A stretch of DNA of 64,000 bases, taken from contig NZ_FPBH01000026.1 in assembly GCF_900116445.1 (NCBI RefSeq), forward strand, positions 95,113 to 159,112, in the 5' to 3' direction. Below the pieces are notes generated by a model. That model saw nothing but the letters and a program-made list of their open reading frames with translations. It was not told where the DNA came from and searched no databases. This DNA is from Paraburkholderia aspalathi (GTDB taxonomy: Bacteria > Pseudomonadota > Gammaproteobacteria > Burkholderiales > Burkholderiaceae). The position numbers and the translations under genes are program-made. Below are positions 51,277 through 60,628 of the stretch, piece by piece (position 1 is the stretch's first letter; each line of letters starts with the position of its first letter).

Positions 51277-53484
51277 ATGTCAGCCTCCCCTTCTCCCTCG
51301 CGCCCGTCGTCGTTCGCCGCGCTCTACTCAGCCGCCGCCGACTGGGCCCGCACCGACGGTCTCACGTGGGTCTATCTGTTCAAAGCGCTCGCCGCCTGCT
51401 TCCTCGCGCTCGGCATCGCGATGAAACTCGACCTGCCGCAGCCGCGCACCGCGATGACCACCGTGTTCATCGTGATGCAGCCGCAAAGCGGGATGGTCTT
51501 CGCCAAGAGTTTCTACCGGATCTGCGGCACGCTGGTCGGCCTCGTCGTGATGCTCGCGTTGATCGGCCTGTTCGCGCAGCAGCCGGAACTGTTCATCGTC
51601 ACCACCGCGATCTGGGTCGGCATCTGCACCGCGGGTGCCGCGCGTAATCGCAACTTCAAGTCGTACGGTTTCGTGCTGGCCGGCTACACCGCCGCACTGA
51701 TCGGCATTCCCGCTTCACAGCATCCGGATGGCGCGTTCCTCAGCGCGCTCACGCGGGTGGCTGAAGTGGTAGTCGGCATCATCTGCGCGGGCGCCGTCAG
51801 CGGCCTCGTGTTTCCGCAGTTCGCCGGCTTGCAGATGCGCAGCACCGTGCGTGCGCGTTTCTCGGCGTTCGTCGAGTATGTGTCGGCCTCGTTGGCCGGC
51901 CGCAACGATCGCGCGCAGATCGAAGCGACCAATGCGAGATTTGTCGCCGACATCGTCGGTTTTGAAGCCGCGCGCAGTGTCGCCGTGTTCGAAGGTCCCG
52001 ATTCACGAATGCGCGGCGGGCGTCTCGCGCGTCTGAACAGCGAGTTCATGACCGCCTCGACGCGCTTTCACGCACTGCATCAGTTGATGAACCGGCTGCG
52101 CGACTCGCAGACTAGCGGCGCGATGGTCGCGGTCGACGCGCTCGAACCGTACTTCAAGGAAATCGCCCCGTTGCTCGCGAAATCCGGCGAACCGGTATTG
52201 AGCGCCACGGATGCCGCCCACGCCGCCGCGCAGCTCGACGCGTACAAAGCAGAGCTGCCCAAGCGGGTGCGCGAGACACGCGCAGCACTGGAAACGCAGC
52301 CGGACGCACCGCTGCTCGACTTCGACACCGGCGCCGAACTGCTGTATCGCTTCATCGACGATCTGCACGCGTACGCGGCCACCTATGCATCGCTTGCCGT
52401 CGACATACACGAGCGCGAGCGCTGGATCGAGCGTTACGAACCCAAGACGAATGGAATTGCCGCGGGCGTCGCCGGCTTGCGCGCGGCCATCGTCATGGTG
52501 GTGCTCGGCGCGTTCTGGATCGCGACCGCGTGGCCGAGCGGCTCGACCTTGACGCTGGACGCCGCGGCGGTCTGCGCGCTGGCGTCAGCGTCGCCGGATC
52601 CGAAGCGCACGGCGTTCCAGATGGCCGCCGGCACGCTGGTCGCCTCAGTGATGGGGATGATCGCGGTGTACGGCGTGTATCCGCACATCGACGGCTTTCC
52701 GCTGCTGTGTGCCGCGCTCACGCCGTTCCTGCTGCTCGGCGTGTTCATGACGACGCGGCCCGCGCTGGCCGGCTACGGCGTCGGCTACTGCATCTTCTTC
52801 TGTTTCCTCGCCGGCCCGGACAACCTGATTCACTACGACCCGAGCGGCACCATTAACGATGCGATTGCGCTGGTGCTGTCGATGCTGGTGTGCGCGGTAG
52901 CCTTTGCCGTGCTGCTGCCGCCCTCGACTCCCTGGCTGCGCAACCGCCTCTTGATCGACTTGCGCCGTCAGGTGGCGCTGGCGAGCCGCGTGGGCATGCG
53001 CCGGGTGCGTTCACGCTTCGAGAGCGGCGCACGCGATCTGATGTCCCAGATCAACGCGCTCGCGCAGAACGAACCCGAGGTCAAACGCGACACCTTGCGC
53101 TGGCTCTTCGCGGTGCTCGAAGTGGGCAACGCGATGATCGACCTGCGCGGCGAAGTGGCGGCGCTGCCCCGCGACGCGCGCTACGCGAAGTCGATGCCGT
53201 GGCGCGTCACATTGCGTGCGATGCGCGATGCGGTGACCGCGCTGTTCGAGCGACCGCGTGCGGACCGCTTCGACCGCGCGCTCGCCGCCACCACCGATGC
53301 GATTGCCGCAGTCCAGCTGATGCTCGCCACCTTCACGCCGCCGCGTGAGGATCGGCACCGGCTGCAACGTATTCTGAGTCAACTGCATTTCATTCGTACC
53401 GCGCTGCTCGATCCGCAATCGCCGCTTGAACCGCTGATGAGCGGACGTGCCGACGCGTCAGAAGGAGTTCGTCATGCCACGTGA
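51277..53484 (+). CDS. FUSC-family efflux pump, AaeB-like
   Basis: A 735-residue inner-membrane protein of the fusaric acid resistance/AaeB family. Two hydrophobic halves (about 30-190 and 385-550), each with five or six helices, flank a soluble central region, with a long cytoplasmic C-terminus. PQPRTAMTTVFIVMQPQSGMVFAKSFYRICGTLVGL is the family hallmark. The ATG at 51277 with GAAGAAG upstream is used; a GTG at 51262 overlapping the previous stop would add five residues. It exports hydroxylated aromatic acids in known relatives. Confidence 0.88.
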   Translation: MSASPSPSRPSSFAALYSAAADWARTDGLTWVYLFKALAACFLALGIAMKLDLPQPRTAMTTVFIVMQPQSGMVFAKSFYRICGTLVGLVVMLALIGLFAQQPELFIVTTAIWVGICTAGAARNRNFKSYGFVLAGYTAALIGIPASQHPDGAFLSALTRVAEVVVGIICAGAVSGLVFPQFAGLQMRSTVRARFSAFVEYVSASLAGRNDRAQIEATNARFVADIVGFEAARSVAVFEGPDSRMRGGRLARLNSEFMTASTRFHALHQLMNRLRDSQTSGAMVAVDALEPYFKEIAPLLAKSGEPVLSATDAAHAAAQLDAYKAELPKRVRETRAALETQPDAPLLDFDTGAELLYRFIDDLHAYAATYASLAVDIHERERWIERYEPKTNGIAAGVAGLRAAIVMVVLGAFWIATAWPSGSTLTLDAAAVCALASASPDPKRTAFQMAAGTLVASVMGMIAVYGVYPHIDGFPLLCAALTPFLLLGVFMTTRPALAGYGVGYCIFFCFLAGPDNLIHYDPSGTINDAIALVLSMLVCAVAFAVLLPPSTPWLRNRLLIDLRRQVALASRVGMRRVRSRFESGARDLMSQINALAQNEPEVKRDTLRWLFAVLEVGNAMIDLRGEVAALPRDARYAKSMPWRVTLRAMRDAVTALFERPRADRFDRALAATTDAIAAVQLMLATFTPPREDRHRLQRILSQLHFIRTALLDPQSPLEPLMSGRADASEGVRHAT

Positions 53485-53674
53485 TATCGCCGTTTTCGAC
53501 GCCTACGTGCCGGCCATTGTGCTGCTGTTTGTCGCGGGCGCCGCGCTTACCTGGGTGCTGGACCGCGTGATCGCCTATACGGGCCTGTATCGCGTGGTGT
53601 GGCATCCGTCCTTGTTCCGGGCCAGCTTGCTCGTGTGTGTGTGCGGCGTGCTGGGTCTCGCCGTTTATCGTTGA
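53474..53674 (+). CDS. DUF1656 membrane protein, AaeX-like
   Basis: A 66-residue protein with two transmembrane helices (AIVLLFVAGAALTWVLDRVI and LFRASLLVCVCGVLGLAVY) and the family HP between them (VWHPSLF). AAGGAG at 53462-53467 fixes the start. It overlaps the pump gene by eleven bases and always accompanies FUSC/HlyD pairs of this type. Its exact role is unknown. Confidence 0.9.
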   Translation: MPRDIAVFDAYVPAIVLLFVAGAALTWVLDRVIAYTGLYRVVWHPSLFRASLLVCVCGVLGLAVYR

Positions 53675-53687
53675 TCAGAGTCGAAAC

Positions 53688-54548
53688 ATGACCATCCGAA
53701 ATGTTGTGGGCTTCGTCGCGACAGCCGTTATTTTTATTGTCGCGATTTTGATTGGGCGCGTGTTGTGGGTTCATTACATGGATGAGCCGTGGACACGTGA
53801 TGGGCGCGTGCGCGCTGAAATTGTGAATGTGGCGCCTGATGTTTCTGGCGCTGTTGTGAATTTGCCTGTTAAAGACAATCAACTGGTTAAGAAGGGGGAT
53901 CTGTTGATGCAGGTCGATCCTTCGCATTATCAGATTGCTGTTGAGCAGGCTGAGGCTGCTGTTGCTGCGCGTAAAGCTGAGTTGCAGATGAGGCGGGATG
54001 ATGCGCAGCGGCGGGCTGATATGGATGCTTTGGTTGTCTCCAAAGAGAGTCGCGAGAATGCGACTCATACTGCTTCGGCTGCTGAGGCTTCTTATCAGCA
54101 GGCTTTGGCTGCGCTTGATGCGGCTAAGCTGAATCTTGAACGCACTCGCGTGGTGTCGCCGGTTGATGGGTATGTCACTAATCTGAATGTGTTTCGTGGG
54201 GATTATGCTACTGCTGGCTCTGCCAAGCTGGCGATTGTCGACAGTCACTCGTTCTGGGTCTATGGGTACTTTGAAGAGACCAAGCTGCCTCATGTGCGGG
54301 TCGGAGATAAGGCTGAAGTTCGGTTGATGAGTGGGGGTACCCTGCAGGGGCATGTCGAGAGTATTTCTCGTGGGATCTATGACCGGGATAATCCGGAAAG
54401 TCGTGAGCTGCTCGCTGATGTTAATCCGACGTTCAATTGGGTGAGGTTGGCGCAGCGGGTGCCTGTGCGGGTGAGGATTGATTCTGTGCCTGAGGGGGTT
54501 GTGCTTGCTGCGGGGATTACTTGTACTGTTGTTGTTAAGCCAAGCTAA
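53688..54548 (+). CDS. HlyD-family efflux adaptor, AaeA-like
   Basis: A 286-residue periplasmic adaptor anchored by one N-terminal helix (VVGFVATAVIFIVAILIGRVL). The lipoyl-type half-motifs APDVSGAVVNLPVKDNQLVKKGD and RVVSPVDGYVTNLNVFRGDYATAG flank a coiled-coil hairpin of about 70 residues, and a beta-barrel follows. It links pump and outer-membrane channel. Codon choice is strikingly unlike the genes before it: GTT, GCT, GAT, CCT and TTG replace the usual C- or G-ending codons throughout, although the protein is ordinary. The gene ends against the dispersed repeat. Confidence 0.9.
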   Translation: MTIRNVVGFVATAVIFIVAILIGRVLWVHYMDEPWTRDGRVRAEIVNVAPDVSGAVVNLPVKDNQLVKKGDLLMQVDPSHYQIAVEQAEAAVAARKAELQMRRDDAQRRADMDALVVSKESRENATHTASAAEASYQQALAALDAAKLNLERTRVVSPVDGYVTNLNVFRGDYATAGSAKLAIVDSHSFWVYGYFEETKLPHVRVGDKAEVRLMSGGTLQGHVESISRGIYDRDNPESRELLADVNPTFNWVRLAQRVPVRVRIDSVPEGVVLAAGITCTVVVKPS

Positions 54549-54549
54549 G

Positions 54550-54719
54550 GTTTTTTTGCCTTCGCGGCGTTTGTTGTCTGTGTTCTTAGGGCTTTGGCCT
54601 TTCCTTGGTTTGTTAGTGGTCTATTAGTGTTGCCCCTGTGCGGGGCGGCACTTACTTTCTTTGCCGCCGCAAAGAAAGATAAGCAAAGAAAGCGGCTCAA
54701 ACCGCTAATGCTAAGTGGG
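54550..54719 (+). repeat. dispersed hairpin-rich repeat, copy 1
   Basis: About 170 bases closely similar, in the same orientation, to the last 153 bases of the window. The conserved core includes two exclusive hairpins: GGCGGCA (54644-54650) can pair with TGCCGCC (54662-54668), while CTTTCTTTGC (54655-54664) can pair with GCAAAGAAAG (54669-54678). A third, GCCCC with GGGGC, lies at 54632-54646. It starts one base after the HlyD gene. Similar elements occur in many Paraburkholderia intergenic regions as far as I know. A short frame running through it (54594-54782) is not considered a gene. Confidence 0.8.
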
Positions 54720-54956
54720 CACCGTGGTCTGCACAGGGTAGTGGTGCGACTGGAATCCGTGTTCTCTCACATTCAGCGTTAGTGACAAAGGAGTCATCAG
54801 CTCCCACTCCGCACTGCGTGCGTCGCGGACGGGTATGCATGGGAAACCACGGGCTTCGCTTTTGCACAGCGGGAACCATCGGCTTCGCCTCGGCGGCGCG
54901 GCGCGCGCCGAGGCGGTACTTCAATATCGTTGCTTCTGTTGCGGTGCTGCGCTGTT
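54720..54956. other. non-coding flank of repeat copy 1
   Basis: No credible gene. The stretch contains a GC-rich imperfect hairpin near 54885-54925 and probably belongs to a longer form of the repeat, but the second copy is cut by the window end, so this cannot be compared. Confidence 0.5.
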
Positions 54957-56636
54957 TTATAGCCTGAACTTTCCAACCATCTGCTTCAGGCCGCGGGCCT
55001 GGTCGTCCAGGGATCGGGCGGCTGCGGTGGCTTGTTCTACTAGTGCCGCGTTTTGTTGTGTGCCGGAATCCATCTGTGTTACCGCAAGATTGATCTCTTC
55101 AATTCCCGCGCTCTGTTCCGATGATGCCGCCGAAATCTCGCCCATGATGTCGGTTACGCGCTTCACCGCCTTCACCACTTCGTCCATCGTTTGTCCGGCA
55201 TCCTGCGCCAGCGTCGAGCCGTTGCTCACTCGCTCCACCGATGTGCTGATCAAACCCTTGATCTCCTTGGCGGCAGCCGCGCTGCGTTGAGCCAAGTTGC
55301 GCACTTCGGCGGCGACTACCGAGAATCCTCGGCCTTCTTCGCCGGCGCGTGCTGCTTCCACCGCCGCGTTCAACGCGAGAATGTTGGTCTGGAATGCAAT
55401 TCCCTCAATCACGCCAATGATGTCGCCAATGCTCCGCGCACTGTCGTTGATCTCGTTCATCGTCGCCACCACGCGGCTTACTACGTCGCCGCCCTTCTCT
55501 GCAATTTCCGACGCGTTGTTGGCGAGCGTGCTTGCCTGCTTCGCGTTATCGGCGTTCTGACGAACCGTCGAGGTCAGTTGTTCCATACTGCTCGCGGTTC
55601 GCTCGAGCGCCATCGCCTGTTGCTCTGTACGCTGCGACAGGTCGAGGTTGCCCATCGAGATTTCGCCCGATGCGGTTGCGATTGCGTCCGCGCTGGATGC
55701 AATGTCGGACACCGTCGTCGCGAGGCCGCTTTGCATGTCGTGCAACGCGTAGAGCATGCTCGACTTGTCCTTGCGGCCCAATGCGATCTGGTTCGATAGG
55801 TCGCCCGCGGCAATCCGGCTCGCGATTTCCTTTGCGTATGCCGGTTCGCCGCCGAGTTGGCCGGCGAGGCGTCGGATTACCCACTCGCTAATGCCGAACG
55901 CCAGTACGATCAGTGCGACTGTCATCGCCGCGAGCATCACGAACGATGAGTGGAAGATAAAGCCCGATGCTTCGATGGTCGCCTTGGCGGCTGTGCCGCG
56001 CTGGGCTACGAGTTCGTCGACCAGTTTTTCGAGCTTGCCGGTCTCGACCAGTAAGGAAACGTCCTGGGTGCCGACCTGCCAGTTCATCTGCGAAAGATCG
56101 AGCGGTTGCGCTTTTACGAGGGTCACGAAGTCGCGCAAGTGGCCGCTCCATACCGTGACGGCTGCGGCGAATTTTTTCTGCTGGTCGACGGCCTTGGCGT
56201 CGGATGTGTCGACGTACTGTTGCAGCGTGCCGAGCTCTCTGGCGAGGCCGCTCAAGCCCTTGTCGATGTCGGCGCCGAGTTCGTCGCGTTCCTTGGCGGT
56301 GGTCGCGGTCAGCAGCATCTTTTGCGCGCGGCTTGCGCGCAGCATGTGGCCACGCGCCTCTTCGGCAGCGCGGCTCGCGACGTGGCCCTGGTCGTAGATC
56401 GATTGTGCGGAAGCATTCAGGCGGCTGATCTGGGTCAGCGAAAACACGCCGATCGCGAGTGTGCCGATCAGCAGCACGGCAAACGCCAGCCGCAACGTCG
56501 CCTTCACCGACAAGCCCTTGAGCCGCACGGCCCGCGAGCGGTTGCCCTGGCCACGCGATGGCGACGGCTTGCCCGCCGCTTCTCCTTCCGGTACGAACCC
56601 CGCGCCCGTCTGGCCACCCAGCGAAACTGCTTTCAT
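54957..56636 (-). CDS. methyl-accepting chemotaxis protein
   Basis: A 559-residue chemoreceptor. A transmembrane helix near residues 45-65 (TLRLAFAVLLIGTLAIGVFSL) precedes a four-helix-bundle ligand domain of about 150 residues; TM2 (FVMLAAMTVALIVLAFGI) leads into HAMP and the signalling domain with the hairpin tip GIAFQTNILALNAAVEAARAGEEGRGF. There is no C-terminal NWETF-type tether. Start MKAVSLGGQTG is used; an ATG at 56684 would add sixteen residues and cannot be excluded. The 3' part of the gene uses many A-ending codons (CTA, GTA, GCA), continuing the plus-strand T excess seen on the other side of the repeat. Confidence 0.9.
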   Translation of the reverse strand: MKAVSLGGQTGAGFVPEGEAAGKPSPSRGQGNRSRAVRLKGLSVKATLRLAFAVLLIGTLAIGVFSLTQISRLNASAQSIYDQGHVASRAAEEARGHMLRASRAQKMLLTATTAKERDELGADIDKGLSGLARELGTLQQYVDTSDAKAVDQQKKFAAAVTVWSGHLRDFVTLVKAQPLDLSQMNWQVGTQDVSLLVETGKLEKLVDELVAQRGTAAKATIEASGFIFHSSFVMLAAMTVALIVLAFGISEWVIRRLAGQLGGEPAYAKEIASRIAAGDLSNQIALGRKDKSSMLYALHDMQSGLATTVSDIASSADAIATASGEISMGNLDLSQRTEQQAMALERTASSMEQLTSTVRQNADNAKQASTLANNASEIAEKGGDVVSRVVATMNEINDSARSIGDIIGVIEGIAFQTNILALNAAVEAARAGEEGRGFSVVAAEVRNLAQRSAAAAKEIKGLISTSVERVSNGSTLAQDAGQTMDEVVKAVKRVTDIMGEISAASSEQSAGIEEINLAVTQMDSGTQQNAALVEQATAAARSLDDQARGLKQMVGKFRL

Positions 56637-56703
56637 ATTCCTCGTCCCCACGTTTCGAACTGCCGGAAAGGTCGGTTCCGGCATTAATACTTATCTCTCC
56701 GGG

Positions 56704-56731
56704 TCTACGGCACAAACGTCTGCGATCTTTA
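56704..56731 (-). promoter_or_regulatory. possible sigma-28 (FliA) promoter of the chemoreceptor
   Basis: On the minus strand TAAA is followed after sixteen bases by GCCGTAGA, resembling the flagellar consensus TAAA-N15-GCCGATAA with one extra spacer base and two mismatches. Class III flagellar control is usual for chemoreceptors. A start site near 56697 would favour the internal ATG at 56636. The match is imperfect. Confidence 0.35.
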
Positions 56732-57157
56732 ACGCCGCTCGTCTCATGCCGATTGTCGCGCCCGGTCCTCGACGCGTCGCCTTGTAAGCTTCGCGCCCGC
56801 GACCGTTTTATACATGGCCAAAAATCCACGAATCGCATTTATCAGACGACGTGCCGCCCACACGTCGCCCTGCGCAACACACTTGACACAGGCACCACCA
56901 CAGTGCACCGCGTTTGGGTTTCGGCACATCCATGACGCATGGGAAGCGTAATACGTGTCCGATTCTCGACAAAACTTGTCCTTACAATTCGTGCGAGCCA
57001 CATTAAACTTCGACAAATAGCTGACAAGGCCCGGCGCCGCGTCGATATGCCGCGGCACCCGGCAGGTCACGCACAGGCATGCGAACGCCTGGAATCGCGG
57101 CACGCCGGCGCGCCTGAAGTCATGACCGCACACCCTTTCTTCTCTCTCATCTAGCGT
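56732..57157. other. divergent intergenic region, no gene seen
   Basis: This 426-base stretch lies between the chemoreceptor and fsr, which diverge from it. Short open frames on both strands lack ribosome sites and coding character. It must contain the fsr promoter, but I could not place one with confidence. Base composition is slightly richer in A and T around 56940-57020. Confidence 0.5.
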
Positions 57158-58405
57158 ATGGAAACGAGCCTCGATAAAAGCGCCCTCGCCGGCGCCTCAG
57201 CCTCCCCCGCTGGCGCGCAGCCGGCTGCCAAGGTCCAGCGCACGGTCTATTCCGTGCTGGGTGCGATCAGCTTTTCGCACCTGCTCAACGACATGATCCA
57301 GTCGTTGATCCTGGCGATCTACCCGATGCTGAAAGACAACTTTTCGCTGTCGTTCGGGCAAATCGGGTTGATTACGCTGACTTACCAGATCACCGCGTCG
57401 CTGCTGCAGCCGCTGGTCGGCAGCTATACCGACAAGCATCCGAAGCCGTATTCGCTGCCCGTCGGCATGGGCTTTACGCTCGCCGGCCTGCTGCTGATGT
57501 CGGTCGCGCCGAGTTTCGGCGTGTTGCTGGTCGCGGCGGCGCTGGTCGGCTGCGGCTCGTCGGTGTTCCATCCGGAGTCGTCGCGGGTGGCGCGCATGGC
57601 CTCGGGCGGCCGTCACGGTCTGGCGCAGTCGCTGTTCCAGGTGGGCGGCAATGCGGGTTCGTCGCTCGGACCGTTGCTCGCCGCGTTGATCGTGATTCCG
57701 CACGGCCAGCGCAGCATCGCGTGGTTCTCGGTGGCGGCGCTGGTCGCGATCGTCGTGCTCACGCAGATCGGCCGCTGGTACAAGCAGCATCCGGCCGTGA
57801 AGAAGGCGCGCAGCCAGACCGGCCACGCGACGCTGTCACGCAACCAGGTCATGTTCGCGATGGGCGTACTGATGCTGCTGGTGTTCTCGAAGTACTTCTA
57901 CCTCGCCAGCATCAACAGCTACTTCACGTTCTATCTGATCGACAAGTTCCATCTGCCGGTGCAGGCCGCTCAGGTTCACCTGTTCGTGTTCCTCGCGGCG
58001 GTTGCGGCGGGCACGGTGATCGGTGGTCCGATCGGCGACAGGATCGGCCGCAAGTACGTGATCTGGGTGTCGATCCTCGGCGTCGCGCCGTTCACGCTGC
58101 TGCTGCCGTACGCCAACCTGTTCTGGACCGGCGTGCTGACGGTAATCATCGGTATCGTGCTGGCTTCGGCGTTCTCGGCGATCCTCGTCTATGCGCAGGA
58201 ACTGGTCCCCGGCAAGGTGGGGATGATCGCGGGCCTCTTCTTCGGTCTCGCGTTCGGCATGGGTGGAATCGGCGCGGCCGTGCTCGGGCAGTTGGCCGAC
58301 GCCACCAGCATCACCTATGTGTATAAGGTCTGCTCGTTCCTGCCGCTGATCGGCCTGTTGACGGTGTTTCTGCCGGATGTCGAAGGCAAGCGCGCGAAAG
58401 CGTGA
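57158..58405 (+). CDS. fsr: MFS transporter, fosmidomycin-resistance (Fsr) type
   Basis: A 415-residue major facilitator with twelve helices. It tracks Escherichia coli Fsr closely: LGAISFSHLLNDMIQSLILAIYPML, SSVFHPESSRVARMASGG, GRHGLAQSLFQVGGNAGSSLGPLL, IGGPIGDRIGRKYVIW and ASAFSAILVYAQELVPGK. Fsr exports fosmidomycin when overproduced; the natural substrate is unclear. A 30-residue polar N-terminus is longer than in E. coli. A terminator follows 25 bases after the stop. Confidence 0.92.
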   Translation: METSLDKSALAGASASPAGAQPAAKVQRTVYSVLGAISFSHLLNDMIQSLILAIYPMLKDNFSLSFGQIGLITLTYQITASLLQPLVGSYTDKHPKPYSLPVGMGFTLAGLLLMSVAPSFGVLLVAAALVGCGSSVFHPESSRVARMASGGRHGLAQSLFQVGGNAGSSLGPLLAALIVIPHGQRSIAWFSVAALVAIVVLTQIGRWYKQHPAVKKARSQTGHATLSRNQVMFAMGVLMLLVFSKYFYLASINSYFTFYLIDKFHLPVQAAQVHLFVFLAAVAAGTVIGGPIGDRIGRKYVIWVSILGVAPFTLLLPYANLFWTGVLTVIIGIVLASAFSAILVYAQELVPGKVGMIAGLFFGLAFGMGGIGAAVLGQLADATSITYVYKVCSFLPLIGLLTVFLPDVEGKRAKA

Positions 58406-58430
58406 TGGGATCTCTTCTGGTTGCATGGAG

Positions 58431-58454
58431 AAAAAGGCGCTACGGCGCCTTTTT
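58431..58454 (+). terminator. terminator after fsr
   Basis: AAAAAGGCGC and GCGCCTTTTT form a perfect ten-pair stem with a TACG tetraloop, followed by CTTTGT. It is symmetrical but only fsr runs into it. The 160 bases from here to prpE show no gene. Confidence 0.85.
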
Positions 58455-58617
58455 CTTTGTGTCGTCCCCTCATGGTGAACCCGCGTTGTCCGCAAGGTGA
58501 CGCCTGCTCTATGCTTGTGCGGATGTACGCACTGCTGCCCTCTCGCCGCGCCCGGCAGCCGCCCCGAGCCGTACGACTCGCCATCCGTTCACTCACGCAG
58601 CAGAAGGATCGCCGCCG

Positions 58618-60522
58618 ATGACCACCTACCGCGACTTCCACCGCCGTTCGATCGAGCAGCCCGAGGAATTCTGGCGTGACGAGGCGCAGCGGATTCATTG
58701 GCAAACGCCGTTCGATACCGTGCTCGACCGCTCGAATCCGCCGTTCGCGCGCTGGTTCGTCGGCGGCCGCACGAACCTGTGCCATAACGCGGTGGACCGG
58801 CATATGGCCGAGCGTCCGCAGCAGAACGCACTGGTGTACGTGTCGACGGAAACCGGTATCGAGCGGCGCTACACCTATGCCGAGCTGTACGCGGAAATCA
58901 ACCGTATGGCCGCGGTGATGCGCTCGCTGGGTGTGAAGCGCGGCGACGTCGTGCTGCTCTATCTGCCGATGATCCCCGAAGCGCTGTTCGCGATGCTTGC
59001 GTGCGCGCGGCTCGGCGCGATTCACTCGGTGGTGTTCGGCGGCTTCGCGGCGCCTAATCTGGCGGCCCGCATCGACGATGCGAAACCTGTCCTGATCGTC
59101 ACCGCCGACGCAGGCGCGCGCGGCGGCAAAGTGATCGACTACACGCCACTGGTAGACGAAGCACTGGCGCGCGCGACCCACAAGACACCGCACGTGCTGT
59201 TGATCGACCGGCAACTCGCGCCCGAGCGCCTGAACGCAAGCTACCTCGTCGCCTACGAGCCGCTGCGCGAGAAATTTTTCGACGCCCATGTGCCGTGCGA
59301 ATGGCTCGAATCGAACGAACCCTCGTATGTGCTGTACACGTCGGGCACCACCGGCAAGCCGAAGGGCGTGCAACGCGACGTCGGCGGCTATGCGGTGGCG
59401 CTGGCGGCATCGATGGAACATATCTTTCAGGGCAAGCCCGGCGACACGATGTTTACCGCGTCGGACGTGGGCTGGGTGGTCGGCCATAGCTACATCGTCT
59501 ATGCGCCGCTGATCGCGGGCCTCACGACCGTGATGTACGAAGGCACGCCGATTCGTCCGGACGGCGGCATCTGGTGGCGCCTCGTCGAACAGCACAAGAT
59601 CAATCTGATGTTCACCGCGCCGACTGCGTTGCGCGTGCTGAAAAAGCAGGACCCGGCGCTGCTGAAAAAATCCGATCTCTCGAGCCTGCGCGCGCTGTTC
59701 CTTGCCGGCGAGCCGCTCGACGAACCAACCGCCGCATGGATCACCGACGCGCTCGGCAAGCCCGTGATCGACAATTACTGGCAGACCGAAACCGGCTGGC
59801 CGATGCTGGCGATTCCGCGCGGCGTCGAAGCCTTGCCCACCAAGCTCGGCTCGCCGGGCGTGCCGTCGGCCGGCTTCAATCTGACCTTGCGTAACGAACT
59901 GACGGGCGAGCCCTGCCCGCCCGGCGAAAAAGGCGTGCTCACGCTGGGCTATCCGCTGCCGCCGGGCTGCATGTCGACGGTATGGGGCGACGACAAGCGC
60001 TTTGTCAGCACCTACTGGTCGAGCATTCCGAACCAGCAGGCCTACTCGACCTTCGACTGGGGCATTCAGGATGAAGACGGATATGTGACGATCCTCGGCC
60101 GCACCGACGACGTGATCAATGTGGCCGGCCATCGTCTCGGCACGCGCGAGATCGAGGAAGCGTTGTCGAGCCACGCGGCGGTCGCGGAAGTGGCGGTGGT
60201 CGGCGTGACGGATGCGCTGAAGGGTCAGACGGCGATGGCCTTCGTGGTGCTGCGCGACGCGCAAGCCTACGCGAGCGAGAAGGCGCGGGCGAAGCTGGAA
60301 GCCGAACTCACCGCGACGGTGGACCGCCAACTCGGCGCGATCGCGCGGCCGGCGCGCGTGGTGGTGGTGTCGATGCTGCCGAAGACACGCTCGGGCAAGC
60401 TGCTACGCCGCGCGATTGCGGCGCTGGCCGAGGGACGCGAACCCGGTGATCTGCCGACGATCGAGGATCCGGCGGCGCTGCAGCAGGTGCGGGAGGCGCT
60501 GGGGGATTCAACGAAGCACTAG
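58618..60522 (+). CDS. prpE: propionyl-CoA synthetase
   Basis: A 634-residue acyl-CoA synthetase of the AMP-forming (ANL) family. The phosphate loop YTSGTTGKPKG, the YWQTETGWPM segment, the hinge GRTDDVINVAGHRLGTREIEE and the catalytic Lys in PKTRSGKLLRR are intact. The N-terminal ACAS domain opens YRDFHRRSIEQPEEFW. PrpE rather than acetyl-CoA synthetase is suggested by length and by VDRHMAERPQQNAL-type sequence near residue 60. It activates propionate for the methylcitrate pathway; no prp genes adjoin it here, so it is a free-standing copy. Confidence 0.88.
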   Translation: MTTYRDFHRRSIEQPEEFWRDEAQRIHWQTPFDTVLDRSNPPFARWFVGGRTNLCHNAVDRHMAERPQQNALVYVSTETGIERRYTYAELYAEINRMAAVMRSLGVKRGDVVLLYLPMIPEALFAMLACARLGAIHSVVFGGFAAPNLAARIDDAKPVLIVTADAGARGGKVIDYTPLVDEALARATHKTPHVLLIDRQLAPERLNASYLVAYEPLREKFFDAHVPCEWLESNEPSYVLYTSGTTGKPKGVQRDVGGYAVALAASMEHIFQGKPGDTMFTASDVGWVVGHSYIVYAPLIAGLTTVMYEGTPIRPDGGIWWRLVEQHKINLMFTAPTALRVLKKQDPALLKKSDLSSLRALFLAGEPLDEPTAAWITDALGKPVIDNYWQTETGWPMLAIPRGVEALPTKLGSPGVPSAGFNLTLRNELTGEPCPPGEKGVLTLGYPLPPGCMSTVWGDDKRFVSTYWSSIPNQQAYSTFDWGIQDEDGYVTILGRTDDVINVAGHRLGTREIEEALSSHAAVAEVAVVGVTDALKGQTAMAFVVLRDAQAYASEKARAKLEAELTATVDRQLGAIARPARVVVVSMLPKTRSGKLLRRAIAALAEGREPGDLPTIEDPAALQQVREALGDSTKH

Positions 60523-60628
60523 CGAGCGGCGAGGCTGATCGTGCGGTGAAAGGGCGACGCAGTCATGCGCCGCTCATTCGTGTGACTGCCGGCTGATCAG
60601 CGCCCTGCGCGTACCAACGGCGAACATG

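Noticed and set aside
54594..54782. Open frame of 62 codons beginning MAFPWFVSGLLVLPLCGAAL
   Set aside because: It is simply one reading of the dispersed repeat and its flank; the hydrophobic stretch comes from the T-rich hairpin sequence.
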